From positions 620,001-684,000 of the forward strand of contig NZ_NERW01000003.1 of assembly GCF_003063505.1 (NCBI RefSeq): DNA of 64,000 nt. Reading direction: 5' to 3'. The notes beneath the pieces are model-generated. The model was not told the DNA's origin. It saw only the letters and a list, made by a program, of their open reading frames with translations, and ran no database searches. Below are positions 29,895 to 39,828 of the stretch, piece by piece. Each line of letters starts with the position of its first letter. The first letter of the stretch is position 1. This stretch comes from Limnohabitans sp. T6-20 (GTDB lineage: Bacteria > Pseudomonadota > Gammaproteobacteria > Burkholderiales > Burkholderiaceae_C). A program made the translations under genes and the position numbers.

Positions 29895-30702
29895 GGGCCA
29901 CGTTGCCCACCTGATGATGAACCGCCCCGAGGCGATGAACACCATGCACCCGACCTTTTGGCGCGAGCTGCACGAGGTGCTGACCGACATCCACAAAGCG
30001 GGCACAGCGCGGGCGCTGGTGATCTCCAGCACCGGCAAACACTTCAGCGCAGGCATGGACCTGCAAACCTTTGGCAGCGCCATCCAGATGGACGACAGCA
30101 GCGCCGAAGGCCGCTCGGCCGTGTACGACCTGTTGACCGACATGCAGCACACCTTCACCCTGCTCGAAGAATTGCGCATCCCGGTCATTGCCGCCATCCA
30201 CGGCGGCTGCATTGGTGGCGCGGTCGACATGGTCACCGCCTGCTGCATGCGCTATGCCTCGGCCGATGCGTTCTTTTGCATCCAGGAAATCAACATCGGC
30301 ATGGTGGCCGACGTGGGCACCTTGCAACGCCTGCCCAAGCTGCTGCCCATGGCCTTGGTCAAAGAACTGGCCTACACAGGCCGCCGCCTAGGTGCCGACA
30401 AGGCGCTGGCCCACGGCCTGGTGAACGAAGTGCTGCCCACCCACGAAGCCACCGTGGCCGCCGCCCTGCAAGCGGCCAAAGAGATTGCCAGCAAACCGCC
30501 CGTGGCCATCTGGGGCACCAAGCAAGTGCTGCACTACGCCCGCGACCACAGCACCGAAGACAGCCTGCGCCACATGGGCTGGCTGCAAGGCGCGATCTGG
30601 AGCAACGCCAACGTGCGCGAGGCCATCAGCGCCATGCAACAAAAACGTGAGGCGAACTTCGCGCCACTGCCAGCGCTCAAGGGGTTTCGCGAGTTTGGCT
30701 GA
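29860..30702 (+). CDS. Enoyl-CoA hydratase/isomerase family protein
   Basis: 280 residues, crotonase fold. It has the oxyanion-hole segments SSTGKHFSAGMDL and AAIHGGCIGGAVDMVTACCMR, and the QEINIGMVADVGTL segment, in which the Asp fits dienoyl-CoA isomerase-like members. Start ATG with GAGGAG upstream lies inside the dinB end. Role in beta-oxidation or aromatic degradation is likely but not set by context. Confidence 0.88.
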   Translation: MNKLNCFSLTTEGHVAHLMMNRPEAMNTMHPTFWRELHEVLTDIHKAGTARALVISSTGKHFSAGMDLQTFGSAIQMDDSSAEGRSAVYDLLTDMQHTFTLLEELRIPVIAAIHGGCIGGAVDMVTACCMRYASADAFFCIQEINIGMVADVGTLQRLPKLLPMALVKELAYTGRRLGADKALAHGLVNEVLPTHEATVAAALQAAKEIASKPPVAIWGTKQVLHYARDHSTEDSLRHMGWLQGAIWSNANVREAISAMQQKREANFAPLPALKGFREFG

Positions 30703-30711
30703 CAACCAACC

Positions 30712-31749
30712 ATGAAAATCTTCCAGAACACCCACCACGCCCAACACGCAGGCCGCCAGGAAATGTTCCGGGGCCGCATGGTCGATTGCCATGAAGTACC
30801 CGACCGTTTGCGCTTTGTGCTGGATGAACTGAAGCGCCGCCCGGTAGGGCAGTTGCTGACGCCCGATGCAGCGCTGGATGTGGATGCCGCCATGGCCCGC
30901 GTCCATGCACCCGACTATCTGGCTTTTTTGACGCGGGCCTGGGACGACTGGGTGGCGCTGGACCCTGCCAATGTCGAGCGCGACGCCCTGCCCTCGGTCT
31001 GGCCGTTGGCAGCAAAGCACGGCTTTCGCACCGACGCGCCGCCACTCAACTTTGCGGCGCGGCTGGGGCAATATGCGTTTGACTCGGGCACGCCCTTGAT
31101 GGCAGGCAGCTGGGCCGCAGCACGCGGGGGCGCTGCTTGCGCACTGGCTGCCGCGCAGGCGGTGCTGGGTGGTGAGCGATTCGCCATGGCGCTGACGCGC
31201 CCGCCGGGCCACCATGCAGGCCCCAGCTTCATGGGTGGTTATTGCTTCATCAACAACGCCGCTGTGGCCGCGCAGGCCCTGCGCGACGGCGGGCTGGAGC
31301 GCGTGGCCGTGCTGGATGTGGACTACCACCACGGCAACGGCACGCAGACTTGTTTTTATGAGCGCAGCGATGTGTTCACGGCGTCCATCCACGGCGATCC
31401 GCGCACCGAATACCCCTTTTTTTTGGGCCATGCCGACGAGCGCGGGCTCGGCGCGGGTGAAGGCTTCAACCTGAACTTGCCGCTGCCGCGTGGCACCGGT
31501 TTTGACGTTTGGTGGGCCACGCTGCAAACAGCTTTGCAGGAGGTGGCTGACTTTGCCCCGCAGGCGCTGGTGGTGCCGCTGGGGCTGGACACGTTTGAGG
31601 GCGACCCGATCTCGGGCTTCAAGCTGAGAAGTGCGGATTACCTGAAGCTGGGGCAAGCGATTGCGCAACTGGGCTTGCCGACGGTGCTGACGTTTGAAGG
31701 GGGTTACGCCGTGGCCGAGGTGGGGGTGAACACGGTGAATGTGCTGTAA
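30712..31749 (+). CDS. Histone-deacetylase/acetylpolyamine amidohydrolase family protein
   Basis: 345 residues, HDAC superfamily. The Zn site is visible: RPPGHHAGPSFMGGYCFINN, DVDYHHGNGTQ (Asp and His ligands) and the late LTFEGGYAV; the VPLGLDTFEGDP segment gives the third Asp. Bacterial members deacetylate acetylpolyamines or other amides. Start 9 nt after the hydratase stop suggests co-transcription. Confidence 0.9.
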   Translation: MKIFQNTHHAQHAGRQEMFRGRMVDCHEVPDRLRFVLDELKRRPVGQLLTPDAALDVDAAMARVHAPDYLAFLTRAWDDWVALDPANVERDALPSVWPLAAKHGFRTDAPPLNFAARLGQYAFDSGTPLMAGSWAAARGGAACALAAAQAVLGGERFAMALTRPPGHHAGPSFMGGYCFINNAAVAAQALRDGGLERVAVLDVDYHHGNGTQTCFYERSDVFTASIHGDPRTEYPFFLGHADERGLGAGEGFNLNLPLPRGTGFDVWWATLQTALQEVADFAPQALVVPLGLDTFEGDPISGFKLRSADYLKLGQAIAQLGLPTVLTFEGGYAVAEVGVNTVNVL

Positions 31750-31832
31750 AGTCTACAGACCTGAACTCGTCAGCTTTTGTCATCAGCGAGATATATACTT
31801 TTTAAGTATTCAAAAGTTTTGAAAGATCCGAC

Positions 31833-32534
31833 ATGTTCTATCGGCCCCGCTTCTTAATTGGCTTGTTTTTGTCGTTGTTGCTTCACACAGCACCTGGCTG
31901 GACGCAATCGAAAAATCTGGCTCCAGGCTTCACTCGGCTGCCAGATCAAGCCAAGGTGGTGATCATGCCTGCCGATGTCGAGCTTTTTTCCATCAGCGCA
32001 GGAGGTGTTCAGGAGCCCCGAGCCGACTGGACCGAGCAAGCGCAAAAACATCTTCAACAAGAGCTGTTGCACCAACGCAGCAACTTGGCCCGTCAAGTCA
32101 GCCCGCTCAAAGCAGAACTGCACGACCCGATGGCCGAGCTCAACGGCTTGCATGGTGCTGTGGCGCAATCCATCTTTTTGCATCACATACAGGGCATCTC
32201 CAAACTGCCCACCAAAAATGGCGAACTGCGCTGGACTTTGGGCGAAGCCGTCAAAGACTTGCGCGATCAAACACAGGCAGATTACGCCTTGTTCGTCTGG
32301 ATTCGTGACAGTTACGCCAGCGCCGAGCGCAAAGCCGCCATGATTGCCATGGCATTTCTGGGGGTGGGCTTGGCCGGTGGCGCCCAAGTAGGCTACGCCT
32401 CCTTGGTCAATCTGAAAGACGGCCAAGTGGTCTGGTTCAACGCCTTGATGCGCGCAAGCGGCGACTTGCGCGAACCCCAAGCGGCCGAAGAAACCGCTCA
32501 GGTCTTGCTGAGGAACTTCCCTCGGGCGCCATGA
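31833..32534 (+). CDS. Hypothetical exported protein, first of secreted trio
   Basis: 233 residues with an N-terminal signal sequence (RFLIGLFLSLLLHTAPGWTQS, likely cleaved near residue 25). The remaining sequence is soluble except for a Gly/Ala-rich hydrophobic piece (IAMAFLGVGLAGGAQVGYASLV). I do not recognise the family. Its stop overlaps the M48 protease start as ATGA, so it is probably translationally coupled to it. Confidence 0.72.
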   Translation: MFYRPRFLIGLFLSLLLHTAPGWTQSKNLAPGFTRLPDQAKVVIMPADVELFSISAGGVQEPRADWTEQAQKHLQQELLHQRSNLARQVSPLKAELHDPMAELNGLHGAVAQSIFLHHIQGISKLPTKNGELRWTLGEAVKDLRDQTQADYALFVWIRDSYASAERKAAMIAMAFLGVGLAGGAQVGYASLVNLKDGQVVWFNALMRASGDLREPQAAEETAQVLLRNFPRAP

Positions 32535-33745
32535 TGGAGCGGGCGCACATGCACAGACGTGGTTTTTTGCGGGCCGCTTGCTGTCAGGGCTTGGGCCTGA
32601 CTGGCTTGGTGGGTACGCATAACATCTGGGCACAAAGCACTGCGGCCACGACAGCCAACCAGACCGATTGGCAATCGCTGCTGAGCAGCCGATTTGTACG
32701 CCCTACGCTCGACACCGACGAAGGCGGCCTGTGGGCCATGATGGACCGGGAAGAAACGCGCTTGCGTCGCAGCTCACAGGTGGTGCGCGACACGAAGCTA
32801 CAGGACTATCTGCGCGACATGGTTTGCCGACTGGTGGGAGACCACTGCCCGGACATCCGGGTGCACGTGGTGCGGACACCGTTTTTCAATGCCACCATGG
32901 CCCCCAACGGCATGATGCAAATCTGGAGCGGCTTGCTGCTGCGCGTGGAAAACGAAGCACAGTTAGCCGCGGTGGTCGGCCACGAAATCGGTCACTATCT
33001 GGAGCGCCACTCGCTGGAACGCCTACGCGACATGAAGTCACGGGCAGCCTTTGGCCAGTTCATTGGCATGTTTGGTGCGGTCGGTGCACTGGCGCAGTTG
33101 GGCGTCCTGGCAGGGGCATTTGCCTTTTCGCGCGAGCACGAGACGCGTGCCGATGTGCTCGGCATGCGCTTGCTCAAACGCGCCGGCTACCGTGCACAAG
33201 AGGCCGCACAAGTATGGGACAACCTGTTGGGTGAGTTGCAAATTCGTGGCGGAAGCGATGTCGGCCAGCGCAGCCCGATGATGGCAACACACCCTCCTGT
33301 CGCCACACGGCGAGACGACTTGCTCAAGTTGGCAGGCGACGATACGGGTGTCACGCAAGCAGAACCACTGGCCCAAGTATTGGCGCCCCACCGCCTCGAT
33401 TGGATCCATGACGAAATCAGGCGCGGCCAACACGAAGAAAGTCTGGTGCTGTTCGGCCGCATGCTAAAAAACAGCCCCAGCGATGCACAGGCTTGGTATG
33501 CGCGCGGTGAAATCTACCGCCAACGAGGGCAATCTAATGATTTGGAATTGGCTTTACAGGATTTTCAGCAAGCGATTCAGGCCAGCAATACCCCACCACC
33601 CTCGTACCGCTCTTTGGGCCTGATCCACAAGCAGCAAGCCCGAAAACCAGAGGCCTTGGCTTCTTTCGAAAAATACCTTGAACTTGCACCACAGGCACCT
33701 GATGCCGCCTTGGTGCGCAGCTACATCACGGAACTACAGTCATGA
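32531..33745 (+). CDS. Periplasmic M48 family metallopeptidase with TPR-like C-terminus
   Basis: 404 residues. The N-terminus has a twin-arginine type signal (RRGFLRAACC, Ala-rich to AQS). The Zn site is HEIGHYLERH with the third ligand in SREHETRADVLG. A C-terminal helical repeat region (about 300-400) looks like TPR. Architecture resembles BepA/LoiP, which manage outer-membrane protein assembly. The start may be ATG 32549, nearer the signal peptide. It overlaps the genes on both sides by 4 nt. Confidence 0.88.
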   Translation: MMERAHMHRRGFLRAACCQGLGLTGLVGTHNIWAQSTAATTANQTDWQSLLSSRFVRPTLDTDEGGLWAMMDREETRLRRSSQVVRDTKLQDYLRDMVCRLVGDHCPDIRVHVVRTPFFNATMAPNGMMQIWSGLLLRVENEAQLAAVVGHEIGHYLERHSLERLRDMKSRAAFGQFIGMFGAVGALAQLGVLAGAFAFSREHETRADVLGMRLLKRAGYRAQEAAQVWDNLLGELQIRGGSDVGQRSPMMATHPPVATRRDDLLKLAGDDTGVTQAEPLAQVLAPHRLDWIHDEIRRGQHEESLVLFGRMLKNSPSDAQAWYARGEIYRQRGQSNDLELALQDFQQAIQASNTPPPSYRSLGLIHKQQARKPEALASFEKYLELAPQAPDAALVRSYITELQS

Positions 33746-34320
33746 AAAAAATCGTCATCCTGAGCCTCGCGCTCATCCTGAGCGCCTGCACCACCGTCAC
33801 CCAAATTCAAGGCGAACAACGCATGGGCAACCGTTTGACTGTCAAGCTGCCCAGTGCTTGGAACAAGTTCTCCCAACCCGCCAGCGTACCCTATGAGGTC
33901 TGGACACAAGAAGGCATCATGCTCGATCAATTGCGCATCTGGGCCGCAGTCAAGCCCGAGCAGGCATTGATCGTCAAGCAAATGGCCAATCAACAAAAAG
34001 CAGCCAAGGTCCCCGTATTCTCCCAGGGTTTGCGCCCGGACCAATGGGTGGCGCTTTTGGAAACTGCATATGCATCAGACGGGTCGGTGGTCAACATCGA
34101 CAAGGTCGAACCGTCCACCTTCGCGGGTGCCAAAGCCGTGCGGTTCGAGTTTTCCCTGACACGCAAAAACGATGACCTCGCGTTTCGGGGAGTAGGTTGG
34201 GCCACTGAGCAAGACAAACAGTTTTTTGCCGCCGTCTTCACCGCACCCCGACTGCACTTTTACGGGCAATTACTGCCCAAAGTGGAAGCGATCATTCAGA
34301 CCGCACAATTCACGCCATAA
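33742..34320 (+). CDS. Putative lipoprotein, last of secreted trio
   Basis: 192 residues with a short signal and lipobox LSAC (Cys16), then a Thr/Gln-rich linker. The mature part has no recognised domain; it is a mixed alpha/beta sequence similar in size to small envelope lipoproteins. Start overlaps the M48 protease stop (ATGA), so the three genes act as an operon and the lipoprotein may assist the protease. Function unknown. Confidence 0.75.
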   Translation: MKKIVILSLALILSACTTVTQIQGEQRMGNRLTVKLPSAWNKFSQPASVPYEVWTQEGIMLDQLRIWAAVKPEQALIVKQMANQQKAAKVPVFSQGLRPDQWVALLETAYASDGSVVNIDKVEPSTFAGAKAVRFEFSLTRKNDDLAFRGVGWATEQDKQFFAAVFTAPRLHFYGQLLPKVEAIIQTAQFTP

Positions 34321-34329
34321 CCCGAATTT

Positions 34330-35193
34330 TCACTGCCGCGCCGTGCGCACATTGGGTGGCAACTTGCCTGGTGCACTGGTGCGCCAGGGGTTGATGTCCA
34401 GCCCGCCGCGGCGGGTGTAGCGGGCATACACCGTCAGCTGGGTGGGTTTGCAGCGCGTCCAGATGTCCATGAAGATGCGCTCGACGCATTGCTCATGAAA
34501 TTCGTTGTGGTTACGAAAGCTCACGATGTATTGCAGCAAGCCCGCTTGCTCGATCTGCGGTCCGCTGTAAGTGATTTGCACGCTGCCCCAGTCGGGCTGG
34601 CCGGTGACCAGGCAATTGCTTTTGAGCAAGTGGCTGACCAGGGTTTCGGTCACGGGCAACTCTTCGGCATTGGCGCTCAAGAGGTCCGGCGCGGGCTGGT
34701 AGCGGGTGCATTCAATGTCCATTCGGTCGAGGTTCAGGCCATCGAGTTCGTGCACGGGCTCGGTGTCAAATTGCTCTTGCAGCAGCAGCTTCACGCCCAC
34801 GCTGGCTTGCACCGCGCCGCCGTGCCAGATGGCGGCGCTGATGTCGCGGCGGATCATGTCGCGCACCACGTCGGCGCTCTCAAGGCGGGTGTTGTTGAAG
34901 CTGTTCAGATACAGCTTGAAGGATTTGCTCTCCACAATCTGCGTGCTCTCGGCGGGCACGGTGATGTGCGCCAGCGCCACCTGCGGCTTGCCTTTCAGGT
35001 TGAGCCAGGACAGCTCAAACGCCGTCCACAAATCGGCCCCAAAAAACACGGGCTGGCCGGTGACACCGATCTCGGCGCGTTTGGTGGCACGGGGAATCGG
35101 GAACAGCAAACCCGCGTCGTATTGGTCCACATAAGCGCTGGATTTGCCCAGCTGAGACTGCTCGGGGGTGTGTTCTGGAGAGTTCATGCTCAT
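34330..35193 (-). CDS. queF: NADPH-dependent 7-cyano-7-deazaguanine reductase
   Basis: 287 residues, long (two-domain) QueF of gammaproteobacterial type. It reduces preQ0 to preQ1 for queuosine. Catalytic Cys lies in [16 protein letters not shown], and the NADPH/Glu segment is in [13 protein letters not shown] and [15 protein letters not shown]. The ATG at 35193 overlaps the yaaA stop (ATGA). Confidence 0.95.
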   Translation of the reverse strand: MSMNSPEHTPEQSQLGKSSAYVDQYDAGLLFPIPRATKRAEIGVTGQPVFFGADLWTAFELSWLNLKGKPQVALAHITVPAESTQIVESKSFKLYLNSFNNTRLESADVVRDMIRRDISAAIWHGGAVQASVGVKLLLQEQFDTEPVHELDGLNLDRMDIECTRYQPAPDLLSANAEELPVTETLVSHLLKSNCLVTGQPDWGSVQITYSGPQIEQAGLLQYIVSFRNHNEFHEQCVERIFMDIWTRCKPTQLTVYARYTRRGGLDINPWRTSAPGKLPPNVRTARQ

Positions 35194-35966
35194 GCCTGCA
35201 CCTTGCGACGGAAAACGAGACGGTCTGGCTCGGACACTTGGGGGTCGTAGGCGTAGCCTTCCAGATCAAAACCCAGCAGCCCCTCGGGGTGGGTGATGCG
35301 GTTTTGCACCGCATAGCGCGCCATCAGGCCCCGCGCCCGCTTGGCGTTGAAGCTGATGATTTTGTATTTGCCGCCCTTGAAGTCTTCAAACACGCATTCG
35401 ATGACGCGGGCCTTGAGGGTTTTGCGGTCTACTGACTTGAAATATTCTTGCGAGGCCAGATTGACGATGACCGGGGTTTTGTCTTTGGCCAGCTGGGCGT
35501 TCAGGTACTCGGCAATTTGCGGACCCCAGAACTTGTACAGGTTGCTGCCTTTTTCTGTTTGCAGCGTGGTGCCCATTTCCAGGCGGTAGGGTTGCATCCA
35601 GTCCAGCGGGCGCAACACCCCGTACAAGCCACTCAAAATACCCACATGGGTTTGCGCCCACTCCAGGTCTTGCGCTGACAAGGTCTTGGCGTCCAGGCCC
35701 TCATACACATCGCCATTGAAGGCCAGCACGGCTTGCTTGGCGTTTTTGGCGGTGAACTTGGGCGTCCAGGCTTCGTAGCGGGCCACGTTCAGGGCCGATA
35801 GCGCGTCCGACAGGTCCATCAGCTCGGCGATTTGCTGGGGCGACTTTTGGCGCAGCACCTCGATCAGGGCCTGAGATTGCGGCACGAACTGGGGCAGCGT
35901 GTGGGGCACACCTGCGGCGGGGGTTTCGTAATCCAGAGATTTGGCGGGTGACAATAAGAACAACAT
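35190..35966 (-). CDS. yaaA: Peroxide stress protein YaaA
   Basis: 258 residues, DUF328/YaaA. Starts [14 protein letters not shown] and has [22 protein letters not shown] and the [13 protein letters not shown] motif. YaaA lowers intracellular iron during H2O2 stress and binds DNA. The ATG at 35966 has an AAAGGA 8 nt before it; an extra ATG at 35975 is less likely. The start codon overlaps that of the divergent pseudouridine synthase. Confidence 0.93.
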   Translation of the reverse strand: MLFLLSPAKSLDYETPAAGVPHTLPQFVPQSQALIEVLRQKSPQQIAELMDLSDALSALNVARYEAWTPKFTAKNAKQAVLAFNGDVYEGLDAKTLSAQDLEWAQTHVGILSGLYGVLRPLDWMQPYRLEMGTTLQTEKGSNLYKFWGPQIAEYLNAQLAKDKTPVIVNLASQEYFKSVDRKTLKARVIECVFEDFKGGKYKIISFNAKRARGLMARYAVQNRITHPEGLLGFDLEGYAYDPQVSEPDRLVFRRKVQA

Positions 35967-36675
35967 GCTCGACATCCTTTACCTGGACGATTATCTCGCC
36001 ATCGTCAACAAGCCCGCCGGCTGGTTGGTGCATCGCACCCCGTTGGACAAGGGCGAAACCCGCTTTGTGCTGCAAACCCTGCGCGACCAGATCGGGCAAC
36101 ACGTCTGGCCCGCGCACCGGCTGGACAAGGGCACCAGCGGCGTACTGCTGTTTGCACTGGATGCCGACACCGCACGCCTGCTGGGCCAGGCCTTTGAAAG
36201 CGGCCAGGGCCTGCAAAAAACCTACCGCGCCGTGGTGCGTGGCTGGCCTTTGCCTGAGGGTCTGATCGACCACCCCTTGAAGCGCATGCCCGACGACATG
36301 CGCACCGAGCGCCTGGAAGTGCAGCCCGCCCAAAGCCGCTTTGCCGCCTTGCGCCACTTTGATTTGCCGCTGCCACAACAAGGCTTTGCCAGCACCCGCT
36401 GCGCCGAAGTGGCTTTGGAGCCACTGACAGGCCGCCGCCACCAGCTGCGCCGCCACATGAAGCACATCGCCCATCCGATCATTGGCGATGCCACACACGG
36501 CAAGGGGCCGCTGAACCGGGCGGTGGCTGAGTTGATGGGGCTGCAGCGGCTGTGGCTGCATGCGGAAAGTCTGGAATTGCATCACCCAGTCAGCGGGCAG
36601 CCGTTGCGTTTGGCGGCGCCACTGCCCAGCGAGTGGGGGGTTTGGACCGCTTTTGCCATGCGGGCATCCGGCTGA
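35965..36675 (+). CDS. truC: RluA-family tRNA/rRNA pseudouridine synthase (TruC-like)
   Basis: 236 residues without an S4 domain. Catalytic Asp in [14 protein letters not shown]; also [10 protein letters not shown] and [23 protein letters not shown]. The TruC type modifies U65 of tRNA; this is the best but not certain match. The ATG shares two bases with the yaaA start on the other strand, so its promoter must lie within yaaA. A TTG upstream would extend it into yaaA. Confidence 0.85.
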   Translation: MLDILYLDDYLAIVNKPAGWLVHRTPLDKGETRFVLQTLRDQIGQHVWPAHRLDKGTSGVLLFALDADTARLLGQAFESGQGLQKTYRAVVRGWPLPEGLIDHPLKRMPDDMRTERLEVQPAQSRFAALRHFDLPLPQQGFASTRCAEVALEPLTGRRHQLRRHMKHIAHPIIGDATHGKGPLNRAVAELMGLQRLWLHAESLELHHPVSGQPLRLAAPLPSEWGVWTAFAMRASG

Positions 36676-36732
36676 GTTCAGAAAACCTTCGCGACGGGGG
36701 CGTCGCGCCTACAGGGGGAAAGTCCCCTGGAT

Positions 36733-36743
36733 GGGGGGGGGGG
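36733..36743 (+). repeat. Eleven-base G homopolymer
   Basis: A run of eleven G lies in the 165-nt gap between truC and the OYE pseudogene. It follows two small palindromes (GCGACG-GGGG-CGTCGC, 36691-36706, and CAGGGG...CCCCTG). A slippage-prone tract in a region with no gene. Confidence 0.8.
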
Positions 36744-36840
36744 TTGTCTCGCATCGGATAAGCGTCCTCGCGGTTTTCCATAGGATTCAGGGTTTGGTCG
36801 CTTTGGCGCCCCCACTTACCTACCCTTCAGACGCCCACAC

Positions 36841-37964
36841 ATGAGCCTGCTTTTCACGCCCTTCACCTTTGACGCGCCATCCGGCCCCCTCACTTTGCCC
36901 AACCGCATCGTGATCGCGCCCATGTGCCAGTACTCGGCCGACCACGGCCAAGCCACCGACTGGCACCTGACGCACTGGACCAACCTGCTCAACAGCGGAG
37001 CTGGCCTGTTCACCATCGAAGCCACCGCCGTGTCGGCCGTGGGCCGCATCAGCCCCGGCTGCTTGGGCTTGTGGGACGACGCGACGCAAGTGGCGCTGGG
37101 TGACAAACTGCACCGCGCCCCCGCCGCTTAGCACCCGCCATGCCAGTGTGCATCCAGATCAGCCATGCGGGCCGCAAGGCATCGAGCGCAGCACCTTGGC
37201 ACGGCGGCATGTTGATCGCACCCGAAGACGGTGGCTGGCAAACCGTGGCCCCGAGCGCTCTGCCCCACTTGCCGCATGAGGCCGCGCCCATCGAACTGAG
37301 CTTGGCCGACATCGCTCAAATCAAGGCCGACTTCGTCAACACCGCCAAGCGCAGCCACGAGCTGGGCATTGAGGCGGTGGAGCTGCACGCCGCCCACGGC
37401 TATTTGCTGCACCAGTTTTTGTCGCCCTTGTCCAACCAGCGCACCGACCAATACGGCGGCTCATTTGAAAACCGCATCCGCTTTCCGATGGAAGTGTTCA
37501 AGGCGGTGCGCGAGGCTTTTGGCGGCACGCTGGGCATGCGCATTTCGGGGACCGACTGGGTCGATGGCGGCTGGACGATCGAAGAAACCGCCGAACTGTC
37601 CAAGCAGCTCAAGCAAGCCGGGGCGCAGTTTGTGCACATCTCGTCAGGCGGTGTTTCGCCTTTGCAAAAAATCATCTTGGGGCCAGAGTACCAAGTGCAC
37701 TTGGCCAAAACGGTCAAAGCCGCCTCAGACCTGACCACCATCGCCGTGGGCCTGATCACCGAGCCCGCGCAAGCCGAAGCCGTGCTGCAACGCGGCGATG
37801 CCGATCTGGTGGCGCTGGCCCGCAGCTTTTTGTACAACCCGCGCTGGGCATGGAAGGCCGCCGCCGAACTGCAAGGCCAAGTGGAAGCGAGCAGCCCCTA
37901 CTGGCGCTGCCTGCCACGCGAAGCGCAAGCTATTTTTGGCAGCGTACGCATTGGCATGAGGTGA
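36841..37964 (+). pseudogene. NADH:flavin oxidoreductase / Old Yellow Enzyme (YqjM-like), frameshifted
   Basis: The first 291 nt encode MSLLFTPFTF...LTLPNRIVIAPMCQYSA, the FMN-binding start of an OYE, then reach an in-frame TAG at 37129. The homologous sequence goes on in another frame from about 37119, through PVCIQISHAGRKAS (substrate His), YGGSFENRIRF and the C-terminal FLYNPRWAWKAA, to 37964. The break falls at a run of five C (37118-37122). Two extra C or one missing base would restore a 374-codon enzyme. Real frameshift or a sequencing error; both halves are otherwise intact. Confidence 0.85.
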
Positions 37965-38008
37965 ATGGATCGAATATAAAATCGATACTTTTATCGAAAA
38001 GGGACCCT

Positions 38009-39706
38009 ATGCCAGCCTTGCGTCTCCCCCTCTTTTGCGCAGCCGCCCTGCCATGGCTTGCAGCGATCCCATCGGCGACAGCACAAACCACCACCCCGAT
38101 CAAAAATTTGATCGTAGTGGTAGGTGAGAACACCAGTTTTGACACTTTGTTTGCGACCTACCAACCCCCACAGGGAAGCAGCGTGCGCAACCTGTTATCG
38201 GCGGGCATTGTCGATGCGCAAGGCAATCCCGGGTCGGCTTATGCCAAAGCCTTGCAAAAGTTCCCGACCACGGATGGCAAGTTCGATGTCGACTTCAAGC
38301 AAACTACGCCATACAAAGCCCTGCCCAGGCCCTATGCCAGAGCTGAAAAAGGCGGCCCCAAACGCATCGACGACAAAATCCCTGCCGATCTGCCAGCAGG
38401 GCCATTCCCGATCACCAAATACCGGGCCTACACCGACTACACCGACAGCAACCCAGTTCATCGTTTCTTCCAAATGTGGCAACAAGTCAACGGCGGCCGA
38501 AATGATCTGTTTTTGTGGGCGGGCCTGACGTCTGGCGAGGGTGCAAAAGACAAAAAAGACCCCACACGGGGCACTTACTACGGTAGCGAGACCATGGGTT
38601 TTTACAACATGGCTGCAGGTGATGTACCTTATTTCAAGCAACTGGCACAGCAATACGCCATCTCAGACAACTATCACCAGGCCATCATGGGCGGCACCAT
38701 GCCCAATTATTTCTTCCTCGCATTTGGCGATGTCGCTCGGTATCAAGAGGATGGAAAGACGACAACGCCGCCAGAGCTGCAGGTCGAAAATCCGGAGCCT
38801 GTCAGTGGATCAGCCAATTGGTACACCAACAGTGGCTACAGCGCTGGCTCCCATGTGGCTTGCGCTGACGAAACCCAACCCGGCGTGAGTGCAATCCGGA
38901 GGTATCTCAAAACCCTTCCGTACAAAAGCTTCAACGATGGGAACTGCGAAACAGGTGCGTACTATCTGGTCAACAACTACGCATCGCCTTACACGTTCAA
39001 GGGGGGCAAAAAAACACCCGCTGCCAATCAGTTGTTGGGCACCATTCAAACCATTCCCAATATTGCCACCCAGCTGCAAGCAGCAGGTGTGAGCTGGAAG
39101 TGGTACCACGGTGGACGTGATGGTGCGGGCGTCAAGAAAGGTGAATATGCGTCGGACACCGACCCCCTGACATTTTCCAAGCAAATTATGGAGTCCGGGC
39201 TTTCACGGCAACTGCAAGGCGATGCTGATTTTTTTGCCGACGTTGACAAAGGCCTTCCAGCCATTTCATTTATCTCACCACCACTGAGCCAAACTGGCCA
39301 CCCACACTACGGTTCGCCCGCCTACTTTGAAAGCTATGTCAAAAACATCGTTGACAAAGTACAAGCCAATCCCAAAGTTTGGGAACAAACAGCCATTTTG
39401 GTCACCTACGATGAAGGCGGGGGTTACTTCGACTCTGGTTATGTGCAAGCCGTCGACTTTTTTGGAGATGGCACTAGGGTCCCCATGATCGCAGTTTCAA
39501 AGTGGGCCAAGTCTGGCCATGTCGATCACACTTATTACGACCACGCCTCAATCCACAAATTCATCCAGCGCAACTGGAACCTCAAAGCACTTTCTGCCCG
39601 AAGCAGGGACAACCTGCCTAACCCGGTCCACAGCAAGGATGCTTATGTTCCCGATAACCGCCCTGCAGTGGGTGATTTGATGAATCTTTTCCAATTCAAA
39701 CCTTGA
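38009..39706 (+). CDS. Secreted phosphoesterase (phospholipase C/acid phosphatase family)
   Basis: 565 residues. A signal peptide (ALRLPLFCAAALPWLAAI...ATAQ) is followed by the family opening IKNLIVVVGENTSFDTLF, the metal/nucleophile region. Later LVTYDEGGGYFD and DHTYYDHASIHKFIQRNW match the alkaline-phosphatase-like phosphoesterase family (bacterial phospholipase C, AcpA). It should act in the periplasm or outside on phosphate esters. The ATG has AAAAGGGA upstream. The region before it has ATCGAT/ATCGA-like palindromes. Confidence 0.87.
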   Translation: MPALRLPLFCAAALPWLAAIPSATAQTTTPIKNLIVVVGENTSFDTLFATYQPPQGSSVRNLLSAGIVDAQGNPGSAYAKALQKFPTTDGKFDVDFKQTTPYKALPRPYARAEKGGPKRIDDKIPADLPAGPFPITKYRAYTDYTDSNPVHRFFQMWQQVNGGRNDLFLWAGLTSGEGAKDKKDPTRGTYYGSETMGFYNMAAGDVPYFKQLAQQYAISDNYHQAIMGGTMPNYFFLAFGDVARYQEDGKTTTPPELQVENPEPVSGSANWYTNSGYSAGSHVACADETQPGVSAIRRYLKTLPYKSFNDGNCETGAYYLVNNYASPYTFKGGKKTPAANQLLGTIQTIPNIATQLQAAGVSWKWYHGGRDGAGVKKGEYASDTDPLTFSKQIMESGLSRQLQGDADFFADVDKGLPAISFISPPLSQTGHPHYGSPAYFESYVKNIVDKVQANPKVWEQTAILVTYDEGGGYFDSGYVQAVDFFGDGTRVPMIAVSKWAKSGHVDHTYYDHASIHKFIQRNWNLKALSARSRDNLPNPVHSKDAYVPDNRPAVGDLMNLFQFKP

Positions 39707-39767
39707 GACCATAGGCCCAAGGGCATCAAGGCGGAAACATCCTGCTCGACTGCTGCCAACAGCCCAA

Positions 39768-39808
39768 CAAAAAGCCTGAACAGGTCAACGCCCGTTCAGG
39801 CTTTTTTA
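39768..39808. terminator. Bidirectional terminator after phosphoesterase
   Basis: AAAAAGCCTGAAC ... GTTCAGGCTTTTTT, a 9-bp perfect stem with a 12-nt loop and flanking A and T runs. It serves the plus-strand phosphoesterase and the minus-strand DUF3501 operon. Confidence 0.9.
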
Positions 39809-39828
39809 TCTGATTCAGGCGACGAGAT

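Noticed and set aside
31796..31815. A-T rich motif AAGTATTCAAAA shared by 25556 and 31806
   Set aside because: Only 12 bp in two AT-rich gaps with different neighbours; chance is a sufficient explanation.
37140..37964. Second independent OYE gene
   Set aside because: It lacks the FMN-binding N-terminus, which is found directly upstream in another frame; both are one broken gene.
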